Below, one piece after another: positions 1 to 5,720 of a stretch of 8,723 bases of DNA (position 1 is the stretch's first letter; each line of letters begins with the position of its first letter). A program made the translations under genes and the position numbers. The notes under the pieces were generated by a model. That model had not been told where the DNA came from. It did no database searches and saw only the letters and a list, made by a program, of their open reading frames with translations. Location of the stretch: the NCBI GenBank assembly GCA_002502685.1, contig DAQA01000008.1, forward strand, positions 65,157-73,879, given 5' to 3'. This stretch comes from Euryarchaeota archaeon UBA202 (GTDB lineage: Archaea > Thermoplasmatota > E2 > UBA202).

Positions 1-434
1 ATAAAAAAGAGAGGAATACATTGTTCTCCGTTACGGTAAAACGAGGATACAATATTATGGCACAACACACTTTTACCCTTGGAGTGGTCATACAGATATC
101 CTACACCATCCATATCCTTACCAGCCTTCTCAATGAGGGTGTCATCCACAATGACAACCCCGTCATTCCTTTTGTGAATATTCCCCTTTAACCGTATGGC
201 GTTGAGTCTACGTTCATCCCATTTACGTCTTGTAATAAATCGGTTAAGAGAACTCTGATGCTTACCACCTATAGAATTAGAAGCGATGTCCTGTATGTTC
301 TTTTCGCTTTTTTCTCCCAGAATGAGACCATGAATATATATTTTGAAATGATTCCATTGAGGTTTTGAAAAACACGTTCTATAAACCGCTAACCCTTCTC
401 CAAAGGGATTTATCTCTTTTGTGAAGTACATCAT
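1..434 (-). CDS. IS transposase, DDE type, N-terminal part (runs off left edge)
   Basis: An uninterrupted minus-strand frame of 144 codons runs from ATG at 434 (or 431) to the window edge, so the C-terminal half is not in the window. The frame is closed upstream by a TAG at 474-476, and 434 is the first ATG. The product begins MMYFTKEINPFGEGLAVYR. It then has the helical DNA-binding type N-terminus with a KPQWNHF segment, a KN.QDIA stretch and a Q/R-rich RFITRRKWDERRL segment. These lead into VVIVDDTLIEKAGKDMDGVG, which looks like the first catalytic Asp block (DDT) of a DDE transposase, and then GKSVLCHNIVSSFY. This order resembles IS701/DDE_5-type transposases, which catalyse cut-and-paste transposition; IS4-like is an alternative. 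No frameshift or stop is seen in the visible part, so the gene may be intact. There is no clear SD. Confidence 0.75.
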   Translation of the reverse strand, partial: MMYFTKEINPFGEGLAVYRTCFSKPQWNHFKIYIHGLILGEKSEKNIQDIASNSIGGKHQSSLNRFITRRKWDERRLNAIRLKGNIHKRNDGVVIVDDTLIEKAGKDMDGVGYLYDHSKGKSVLCHNIVSSFYRNGEQCIPLFF

Positions 435-489
435 CTCATCCCAGGGGATGCAATGATGTCCTTCCCTATTTATCTATCTAAAAAACAAA

Positions 490-537
490 AAAGTGCAAAA
501 GTCTTGTTACTATACTGTATTATGGTGTAATGGTGAT
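490..537 (+). promoter_or_regulatory. putative IS end / promoter and SD of the small lysine-rich gene
   Basis: Between the transposase start and the small gene, the segment GTGCAAAAGTCTTG (493-506) is a plausible outer end of the insertion sequence, but the partner end lies outside the window. TTACTATACT (507-516) is a weak TATA-like element. GGTGAT at 532-537 is a good match to the archaeal SD and sits 6 nt before the ATG at 544. If the IS ends near 500, the insertion lies directly against this promoter. Confidence 0.3.
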
Positions 538-543
538 AGCTCG

Positions 544-657
544 ATGGCAAAAATACTAGAGAAAAAGAAGAAAGAGGCTGCCGGTATGGCAAAGAAAAAG
601 AAAAAGGAAATCACCGATACGTTAAATAAAAAGAAAAAAAAGTTATTTAAATTTTAA
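544..657 (+). CDS. 37-residue lysine-rich small protein, function unknown
   Basis: ATG at 544 to TAA at 655-657 gives MAKILEKKKKEAAGMAKKKK... ending KKKKLFKF. Sixteen of 37 residues are lysine (about 43%), in three clusters (residues 7-10, 17-21, 29-33), with only a few acidic residues. It has no membrane segment and no cysteine. Two signals argue that it is real rather than a chance A-rich frame. GGTGAT lies 6 nt upstream at normal SD spacing, and an 8-bp hairpin with a T-run begins at the last base of the stop codon. I do not recognise a family. The charge suggests binding to nucleic acid, ribosome or membrane lipid, which is inference only. It is isolated between an IS and the glycosyltransferase operon. 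A chance ORF in A-rich DNA remains possible. Confidence 0.5.
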   Translation: MAKILEKKKKEAAGMAKKKKKEITDTLNKKKKKLFKF

Positions 658-684
658 GGAAAACCATAGAGTTTTCCTATTTTT
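657..684 (+). terminator. hairpin plus T-run terminator after the small lysine-rich gene
   Basis: AGGAAAAC (657-664) pairs perfectly with GTTTTCCT (671-678) around the 6-nt loop CATAGA and is followed by ATTTTT (679-684). The stem starts on the last base of the small gene's stop codon. This is a textbook intrinsic-terminator shape. Archaea often terminate on U-tracts alone, so the full hairpin is notable. Confidence 0.6.
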
Positions 685-776
685 AAAAAAATAAGGGGGT
701 ATTTCACCTCCAATTATAATAGATTGTTCACTCTTGGGTGGATTATAGTTAATTTTTTTCCTTCTAAATAGAAACC

Positions 777-784
777 TCTATAAG
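777..784 (+). promoter_or_regulatory. TATA-like box for the glycosyltransferase operon (leaderless)
   Basis: TCTATAAG is centred about 27 nt before the ATG at 808, the distance expected when transcription starts at or next to the start codon. There is no SD before that ATG, so a leaderless mRNA is inferred. Confidence 0.45.
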
Positions 785-807
785 GGATAGTATTATAAAA
801 TGAATCA

Positions 808-1497
808 ATGAAAGTGAGTGTCGTAATCCCGGCATTAAATGAAGAAAAAGGTATAGGTGTTACCCTTGATCATATCCAGAAGAATGAATTCTCCAAAAAA
901 AAATGGGACTTGGAAATATTAGTCGTAGATGGTGGATCACAAGATAAAACCTCCCATATTGTTAAGGAAAAAGGCGGCATAGTGATCCAGGAACCTCGAA
1001 AAGGCTACGGAAGAGCATACAAAACAGGATTTACAAAAGCAACGGGTGATGTCATTGTCACTGGGGATGCAGATGCAACCTATCCTTTCGATGAAATTCA
1101 TTTATATATCCAGGAATTAATAAATGGCCAACTCGATTTTATTACCACGAATCGTTTTGCTCAACTTGGCAAAGGATCAATGTCGCTGAAGCATTATCTG
1201 GGTAACTTTATTTTATCCACTACCCTACGGTTACTTTTTGGGGTGAAAATAAAGGATTCCCAATCAGGAATGTGGATTTTTCACAGACATGTTCTAGATG
1301 AAATCTCCCTTGAAAAAATGGATGATGGCATGCCTTTTTCTGAAGAAATAAAAATCGAAATGTTTAGAAAAAGCACTATACGGGCACGAGAGATTCCCTC
1401 TCGGTTATCCGCACGGGAGGGTGAAGCGAAAATACAGTCCTTTGGTGATGGATGGAAAAATTTCAAGTATCTTTTTAAAAAAAAATGGGGTACATAG
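808..1497 (+). CDS. family 2 glycosyltransferase (dolichol-phosphate sugar synthase type)
   Basis: A 229-residue GT-A fold enzyme expected to transfer a sugar from a nucleotide donor, probably to a polyprenyl/dolichyl phosphate at the cytoplasmic face of the membrane. Visible motifs in order are VVIPALNEE (5-13), LVVDGGSQDKT (39-48), the metal/donor-binding DADATYP (87-93; D87 and D89 form the DxD), DSQSGMWIF (150-158, acceptor loop), FSEEIKIEMF (177-186) and the REGEAKIQSFGDGW segment near the C-terminus. The protein ends after the catalytic domain with no GtrA or other membrane domain, like soluble-type DPM synthases. It is the first gene of a three-gene operon, and its TAG is directly followed by the next ATG. 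Such enzymes feed lipid-linked sugars to glycan or N-glycan assembly. The exact sugar cannot be read from the sequence. Confidence 0.85.
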   Translation: MKVSVVIPALNEEKGIGVTLDHIQKNEFSKKKWDLEILVVDGGSQDKTSHIVKEKGGIVIQEPRKGYGRAYKTGFTKATGDVIVTGDADATYPFDEIHLYIQELINGQLDFITTNRFAQLGKGSMSLKHYLGNFILSTTLRLLFGVKIKDSQSGMWIFHRHVLDEISLEKMDDGMPFSEEIKIEMFRKSTIRAREIPSRLSAREGEAKIQSFGDGWKNFKYLFKKKWGT

Positions 1498-1878
1498 ATG
1501 AATTTTTATCTGGGAATGTGGATTTTTTTAATTGGAATCATTGGGGGATTAATGATAGGAGTAGCTCTTGTACACAAAACAGCTGTCAGGCCTCTGCGCA
1601 ACAAAATTCGGGAAGTAGAAGAAAATAAAAGATCCCAATCAAGCATCTATGGAAGAATTACCGAACAATACGCCCCCTTTATGAAAGCATATCCTTTCAA
1701 TCCCCACAAATTTCGGTTTATTGGAGAACCCATAGATGGAATACAATTTGAGGATGACAAAATCATCTTTATTGAATTCAAGGCAAGGGGAGGAACATTA
1801 ACCCATAGGCAAAAAATGATTAAACAAATGGTACAGACCAATAAAATTGGCTGGTATGAATTCATCCTAGAGGAATAA
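1498..1878 (+). CDS. membrane-anchored endonuclease related to archaeal Holliday junction resolvase (COG4741-like)
   Basis: 126 residues. Residues 4-25 form one hydrophobic transmembrane helix, followed by a charged linker (about 31-46, R/K/E rich) and a compact nuclease-like domain. The domain carries GRITEQYAPF (52-61), FRFIGEPIDGIQF (72-84) and IIFIEFKARGG (89-99). E56, D80 and the E93-F-K95 pair match the spacing of a PD-(D/E)xK active site. This arrangement is characteristic of the archaeal family described as related to Holliday junction resolvases. Its substrate is not established, to my knowledge. The ATG directly abuts the glycosyltransferase stop, and its own stop is 2 nt before FEN1, so it is co-transcribed and probably translationally coupled. 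With an N-in, single-helix topology the nuclease domain would be tethered to the inner face of the membrane; the topology is inferred. Confidence 0.8.
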   Translation: MNFYLGMWIFLIGIIGGLMIGVALVHKTAVRPLRNKIREVEENKRSQSSIYGRITEQYAPFMKAYPFNPHKFRFIGEPIDGIQFEDDKIIFIEFKARGGTLTHRQKMIKQMVQTNKIGWYEFILEE

Positions 1879-1880
1879 CT

Positions 1881-2906
1881 ATGGGTGTAAATTTATCCAA
1901 TCTTATCCATCCCATACCCATCCAGTTAAAAGACCTCAGAGACAAGAAAGCAGCAATCGATGCACCCAATGTATTATATCAGTTTCTTTCAATAATAAGG
2001 CAACGGGATGGTACCCTCCTCAAGGATTCGCAAGGAAGAATCACTTCTCATTTAGCAGGCCTACTTTACCGTACATCACATCTTGTTGAGCACAACATTA
2101 AACCAGTATATGTCTATGATGGAAAACCACACCCCCTTAAAAAACAAATTCTAGAGAAAAGACGGGAAGTAAAAGAAAAAGCTACAGCAGAATGGCAAGA
2201 GGCATTAAAAATTGGAGACATCGAGGAAGCACGAAAAAAGGCACAGCAAACATCCCGGCTCACACCCGACCTTATTGAGGAGTCAAAACACTTATTGGAC
2301 ACTTTAGGCATCCCATATGTTGACTCATTAAGTGAAGGTGAAGCCCAAGCATCACAGATGACTCAAGATGGAAATGTGGATATAACTGCATCACAGGATT
2401 TCGATAGCTTACTCTTTGGGTCGCCTTTTCTTATACGGAATCTGGCTATAACGGGTAAAAGAAAGCTCCCCGGGAAAAAAAAATGGGTTGAGATACAACC
2501 AGAAAAAATTATCCTGGCTGATGTGCTGAAGAACCATGGAATCATACATAAACAACTTGTGGAAATCGCCATTTTAGTGGGAACAGATTTCAATGAGGGG
2601 ATTAAAGGAATCGGTCCTGTCAATGGCCTTAAACTAATAAAAAAATATGGATCCCTTGATAACATTATTGCTACAAAAAAAATAAACCAAGACAATTTAG
2701 AAAATTATGAAGAGGTAATGAAGATATTTCTAGAACCAAAGATTATACGGGACGTTTCACTCCGCTGGCGACAGATTGATAAAGAGGCAACTATCCGTTT
2801 CCTGTGCGATGAACACCAGTTCTCACTTGATAGAGTAAAATCAGCCTTGGAAAAATTTGAAGGTTTTTCACATTCTTTAAGCCAAAAAAAATTACTTGAT
2901 TTCTAA
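1881..2906 (+). CDS. fen: flap endonuclease 1 (FEN1)
   Basis: A 341-residue structure-specific nuclease that removes 5' flaps during Okazaki fragment maturation and long-patch repair; the length is normal for archaeal FEN1. The N-terminus is the conserved MGVNLSNLI. Metal-ligand acids are all present: D27 (AIDAPN), D80 (VYVYDGKPHP), E152/E154 (SLSEGEA), D173/D175 (ASQDFDSLLFG) and D236 (LVGTDFNEGIKGIG, start of the helix-two-turn-helix). The last residues, QKKLLDF (335-341), fit the PCNA-interacting QxxLxxF pattern. The start is set by MGV and by GAGG at 1870-1873, an SD lying inside the end of the upstream nuclease gene. It is the last gene of the operon. No T-tract follows before the tRNA, so read-through into the tRNA is possible. 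Confidence 0.97.
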   Translation: MGVNLSNLIHPIPIQLKDLRDKKAAIDAPNVLYQFLSIIRQRDGTLLKDSQGRITSHLAGLLYRTSHLVEHNIKPVYVYDGKPHPLKKQILEKRREVKEKATAEWQEALKIGDIEEARKKAQQTSRLTPDLIEESKHLLDTLGIPYVDSLSEGEAQASQMTQDGNVDITASQDFDSLLFGSPFLIRNLAITGKRKLPGKKKWVEIQPEKIILADVLKNHGIIHKQLVEIAILVGTDFNEGIKGIGPVNGLKLIKKYGSLDNIIATKKINQDNLENYEEVMKIFLEPKIIRDVSLRWRQIDKEATIRFLCDEHQFSLDRVKSALEKFEGFSHSLSQKKLLDF

Positions 2907-2935
2907 ACCCTAAATAGCGGTATATTGTCACAATC

Positions 2936-2944
2936 TTTAAGTAT
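2936..2944 (+). promoter_or_regulatory. TATA-like box for tRNA-Asn
   Basis: TTTAAGTAT lies about 28 nt before the 5' end of the tRNA at 2969, in the 62-nt spacer after FEN1. Position and composition fit an archaeal TATA box, so the tRNA probably has its own promoter. Confidence 0.4.
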
Positions 2945-2968
2945 TTAGCCATAATGCATAACCTATCC

Positions 2969-3042
2969 GCCGGCGTAGCTCAGACTGGTGGAGCACCCGG
3001 CTGTTAACCGGGCGGTCACCGGTTCAAATCCGGTCGCCGGCG
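2969..3042 (+). tRNA. tRNA-Asn (anticodon GTT)
   Basis: A complete cloverleaf can be folded by eye. The acceptor GCCGGCG (2969-2975) pairs with CGCCGGC (3035-3041). The anticodon stem CCCGG/CCGGG (2996-3000/3008-3012) encloses CTGTTAA, with anticodon GTT at 3003-3005. The T-arm is ACCGG-TTCAAAT-CCGGT (3018-3034). The discriminator base is G3042, as expected for tRNA-Asn. The genome does not encode the CCA tail (CTCTCT follows), and there is no intron in the anticodon loop. Confidence 0.97.
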
Positions 3043-3167
3043 CTCTCTAATCTAAAAACCTTCACCATCTCAGATAGTTAAAAGACTCCTACCTTCCCCC
3101 CTTTATGATTTTTTTTTATGACTGTATTTCTCGTTATTCATTTCTAATCGTTGTGGTACCTTATTGG

Positions 3168-3197
3168 GGTGATAATAGTGAAGCTATTATTCCCACC
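3168..3197 (+). repeat. interrupted inverted repeat / hairpin
   Basis: GGTG (3168-3171) plus ATAATAG (3172-3178) pairs with CTATTAT (3184-3190) and CACC (3194-3197), leaving a TGAAG loop and a 3-nt bulge (3191-3193). That gives 11 pairs in an intergenic region that no gene explains. It is not followed by a T-run, so it does not look like a terminator. Confidence 0.4.
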
Positions 3198-3394
3198 TTT
3201 ACAATTACCCAAGTATACACTATCAATTCCTTAGAATTCATGGAAAAGTTATTTTTTTGGTTGTCTTTTTGGGAAAAGATTTTTTTGTTCATAGACTAAC
3301 CACAATTTTTTGATTAAAAATCCCCATATTCCAACTAATCACTCCTTTAAGGATAATATATCCTATTTATCCTTTTTTAAAAAATAAATGCTAG

Positions 3395-3415
3395 CAATAA
3401 AAAACTTTTTTATTG
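3395..3415 (-). terminator. palindromic terminator downstream of thioredoxin
   Basis: CAATAAAAAA (3395-3404) and TTTTTTATTG (3406-3415) are perfect inverted repeats around a single central C. The element starts about 24 nt after the thioredoxin stop on the minus strand and yields a U-run there. The function as terminator is inferred from placement. Confidence 0.5.
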
Positions 3416-3438
3416 TTGGGTCTATGTTTTCTTGTTAT

Positions 3439-3753
3439 CTAGATATAGGTCTCAATTTTTCGTATTATCTCTTTTTTCGGCTTTGCCCCAGTGACTCTAT
3501 CGACCAGTTCCCCGTTTTTAAAAATTAGTAAAGTTGGAATTGACATTACCAGATATGAAGAGGCGATTGTCTGATCTTCGTCGACATTGATTTTTCCCAC
3601 AGCTACATTCATTTCACGGGCTAGTTCATCCATTACCGGAGACATAGATTTGCAGGGTGCGCACCACGGTGCCCAGCAGTCTACAACAGATACATCATGT
3701 TCCTCCACAAAAGTCTTTACAGATTTAATATCAATTGCTCCTTCTGCAACCAT
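3439..3753 (-). CDS. thioredoxin with a CAPC active site
   Basis: A 104-residue single-domain thioredoxin, expected to be a cytoplasmic disulfide reductant. Its redox motif is WCAPC (C31 and C34), a variant of the usual WCGPC, preceded by D25, the buried acid of the family. The cis-proline is P73 in MSIPTLLIFKNGE. The residue usually aromatic after the buried Asp is cysteine here (C26, in VVDCWAPWCAPCK), giving three cysteines close together. The ATG at 3753 is chosen over a TTG 15 nt upstream because GAGGGG (3759-3764) is an SD with 5-nt spacing and the resulting N-terminus has normal length. The gene stands alone, divergent from the secreted peptidase, with no thioredoxin reductase in view. 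Confidence 0.93.
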   Translation of the reverse strand: MVAEGAIDIKSVKTFVEEHDVSVVDCWAPWCAPCKSMSPVMDELAREMNVAVGKINVDEDQTIASSYLVMSIPTLLIFKNGELVDRVTGAKPKKEIIRKIETYI

Positions 3754-3796
3754 TTTTTCCCCTCGCAATACTCAAAAAAATGTAACGACAAACTCA

Positions 3797-3804
3797 TATT
3801 AAAC
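3797..3804 (-). promoter_or_regulatory. TATA-like box for thioredoxin
   Basis: On the minus strand, GGTTTAATATG contains TTTAATAT about 45 nt before the ATG at 3753. Transcription would start near 3773-3776, leaving a short leader that carries the GAGGGG SD. Confidence 0.4.
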
Positions 3805-3971
3805 CTTCCGCTTTTTATTTCTGACAGACGTAACAATATGTTTATCTGTGCCGTTATTTGTTAGCTTTATATTGATTTTTTATTTTTGGAAATTACTGTT
3901 GATAAAATTTGTTCATTCCCCTCATTTTGGTGGGTTAGTACTGGACAAACTATAAAATCGCTAGGCAATGG

Positions 3972-4013
3972 ATATATAAAACTCTAAGGGATTAAATAAA
4001 TCCGAGATGGAGG
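3972..4013 (+). promoter_or_regulatory. TATA box and SD of the C25 peptidase gene
   Basis: ATATATAA (3972-3979) is a strong archaeal TATA box. A start near 4000 would give a leader of about 22 nt carrying GGAGG at 4009-4013, 9 nt before the ATG at 4023. This is the clearest promoter-SD pair in the window. Confidence 0.6.
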
Positions 4014-4022
4014 CAAAAAAAT

Positions 4023-5468
4023 ATGAAACATAACCTTGGAATAGTAATCCTCATGGTGATACTTTTAGTTGTGCCGTCTTCATTAGCTGGGTTACATGGT
4101 CCCCATTTGAAGCAGAGTGACAAAAAATATGTTATCTCTTCTGAGTCACTTGGAGGTACAGACGGCTATGATTTTGTTATCCTCACTCCATTGGAATTTT
4201 CGCAAGGACTTCAACCCTTAGTATCTCATAAGCAAGGCCATGGCATAAAGACCAAAATCGTAACATTAGAAGAGATTTATCATGGTACCTATTTCCTTGT
4301 AAAAGGACGGGATAATCCTGAGAAAATAAAGTATTTCATCAAGGATGCTATTGAAAATTGGGGAATAACATCTACCTTGCTTGTCGGAAATAGAACCAAG
4401 ATGCCCGTGAGGTACGCAACCCCTGTGGATAACGATGAATCAGTATTCACAGAACCGTACATAACAGATTTGTATTATGCCGATATCTACTATAATGGCA
4501 CCAATGATTTTTGTACCTGGGATTCCAATAATAATAGTATCTTTGGAGAGTATTTACAAATGAATAACAGTTGGATGATAGACAACATGGATTTATACCC
4601 TGACCTCTATTTAGGACGACTTCTTTGTACAAATTTAACTGAGGTTCACATTGTTGTGGACAAAATTATTACTTATGAAAATAATACCTTCAATCAATCG
4701 TGGTTTAAAAATCTGGTCATATGTGGTGGAGATACACATGGCAGATGGAATGACTTCTTTCAAGTATATGTCGTTCTTAAAGAAGGAAAATCAGCTTTTG
4801 AAGGTGAGTATGCTGGAAATAGAATAATAGAAAACATGAGTGATTTCATTGCCACAAAACTATACATGAGCGCACTGTTGCCCCTTGGCGATCAAGAAGC
4901 AAAATGTTTAAATATAACAAATATCGAAAGCGCGATTAATCAGGGAGCTGGTTTTGTCGTTTTTAGTGGTCATGGATATCCTGAAGGCTGGGCTACTTAT
5001 CTCCCCGGTCCATTGCTTTTAAGACAGCTTTTTCCACTCCCACGGCCTGATGGATTTACCTCTTTGCATATTCAAAAATTAGATAATGATAATAGATTAC
5101 CCCTTATAATGCTGGATGCCTGCTCCTGTGGTGATTTTCATACATCTAAAAGTCCCCTTGCATGGGAATTTGTTAGGTATGAAGATGGTGGTGCAATAGC
5201 ATGTTATGCAAGTACTTTTTATTCATGGGCTCTGGCGGGGACATCAAATGTGAAATCTGGTAACGGCTTTATTAGAACATATATCTTCAAGAACTACTCT
5301 GAAGGGACAGACAAGGCCGGAGTTCTTCTTGCACAGGCTATCAAGGCTTATCTTAACGATTCTGATGCCATGTCGAAATATGTACCCAAAGGAATGAGCG
5401 CTATGTGTATTATGGGCTGGGAACTTTTTGGCGACCCGACGCTTCAACTAGGGGGATATCCCTCCTGA
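4023..5468 (+). CDS. secreted C25-family (gingipain-like) cysteine peptidase
   Basis: 481 residues. A Sec signal peptide covers about 1-22 (KHN, then a hydrophobic core, then SSLAG). The rest matches the C25 catalytic fold. A Rossmann-like N-terminal subdomain has YDFVILTPLEF (49-59), GHGIKTKIVTLEEI (72-85) and ITSTLLVGN (115-123). The metal/aspartate-rich segment TDLYYADIYYNGT (148-160) and DLYPDLYLGRL (190-200) follow. The likely catalytic dyad is H317 (FSGHGYPEGW) and C367 (MLDACSCGDF, aligning with the gingipain ACxxGDF). It ends at GWELFGDPTLQLGG, the normal end of the catalytic domain, with no Ig-like, PDZ, sorting or membrane-anchor region, so the product should be released. About ten N-glycosylation sequons (e.g. 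N158, N204, N221 region, N271, N297, N424) fit an extracellular archaeal protein. It should cleave external protein. Specificity for Arg or Lys cannot be assigned. Confidence 0.88.
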   Translation: MKHNLGIVILMVILLVVPSSLAGLHGPHLKQSDKKYVISSESLGGTDGYDFVILTPLEFSQGLQPLVSHKQGHGIKTKIVTLEEIYHGTYFLVKGRDNPEKIKYFIKDAIENWGITSTLLVGNRTKMPVRYATPVDNDESVFTEPYITDLYYADIYYNGTNDFCTWDSNNNSIFGEYLQMNNSWMIDNMDLYPDLYLGRLLCTNLTEVHIVVDKIITYENNTFNQSWFKNLVICGGDTHGRWNDFFQVYVVLKEGKSAFEGEYAGNRIIENMSDFIATKLYMSALLPLGDQEAKCLNITNIESAINQGAGFVVFSGHGYPEGWATYLPGPLLLRQLFPLPRPDGFTSLHIQKLDNDNRLPLIMLDACSCGDFHTSKSPLAWEFVRYEDGGAIACYASTFYSWALAGTSNVKSGNGFIRTYIFKNYSEGTDKAGVLLAQAIKAYLNDSDAMSKYVPKGMSAMCIMGWELFGDPTLQLGGYPS

Positions 5469-5557
5469 ATATTTTTCTACATTCTCTTCCTCATCCTTAC
5501 CTACGCACATGGGACTTATCCCCATATACTTATCACTCTCTAAATTACAGACTGGTG

Positions 5558-5581
5558 AGGTATTGATCTTTTATCAAACCT
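5558..5581 (+). repeat. bulged hairpin 90 nt downstream of the C25 peptidase gene
   Basis: AGGT (5558-5561), a bulged A, then TTGAT (5563-5567) pair with ATCAA (5573-5577) and ACCT (5578-5581) around CTTTT. This makes nine pairs. No T-run follows directly, so it could be a 3' end stabiliser rather than a terminator. Confidence 0.35.
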
Positions 5582-5694
5582 GCAATTTATGACAAAAAAC
5601 CATAGATCATTTCTCTAGTTATATTGGCGATATCATTCATGATAAAACCAGGGATTTTATTGAAAAAAATCAGTTATTTTACAAAAATTCTTAT

Positions 5695-5720
5695 TAAGTG
5701 TTTACATAATAGAACACTTA
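5695..5720 (+). promoter_or_regulatory. perfect 8-bp dyad upstream of pncC, candidate operator
   Basis: TAAGTGTT (5695-5702) and AACACTTA (5713-5720) are exact inverted repeats with a 10-nt spacer, the geometry of a dimeric regulator site. A TATA-like TTTTATG (5722-5728) follows immediately, 27 nt before the ATG at 5752, and no SD precedes that ATG. The dyad therefore sits where a regulator could act on a leaderless pncC-rtcA transcript. The binding protein is unknown. Confidence 0.45.

Larger units (their letters stand above)
3043..3438. other. gene-free stretch between tRNA-Asn and thioredoxin
   Basis: About 396 nt of very AT-rich sequence with no supportable gene. It holds a T-run after the tRNA (near 3110-3118, likely tRNA terminator), a long interrupted hairpin (3168-3197), two related T-rich stretches that each begin GGAAAAG (3242 and 3271 regions), a short hairpin (3350-3364) and the palindrome serving as thioredoxin terminator (3395-3415). 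The only long frame, 3105-3299, lacks an SD and has a low-complexity hydrophobic product. Confidence 0.6.

Noticed and set aside
705..712. Minus-strand GGAGGTGA, a strong SD-like sequence
   Set aside because: No start codon with an open frame follows within normal spacing on the minus strand, so it is probably chance.
3105..3299. 64-codon plus-strand frame between tRNA-Asn and thioredoxin
   Set aside because: It has no SD or credible promoter, a T-run lies over its start, the product is a low-complexity Phe/Ile-rich string typical of T-rich DNA, and a long hairpin runs through it.
2969..3438. tRNA-Asn as an integration site for a mobile element
   Set aside because: I see no integrase and no second copy of the tRNA 3' end in the window, and the flanking genes are housekeeping.
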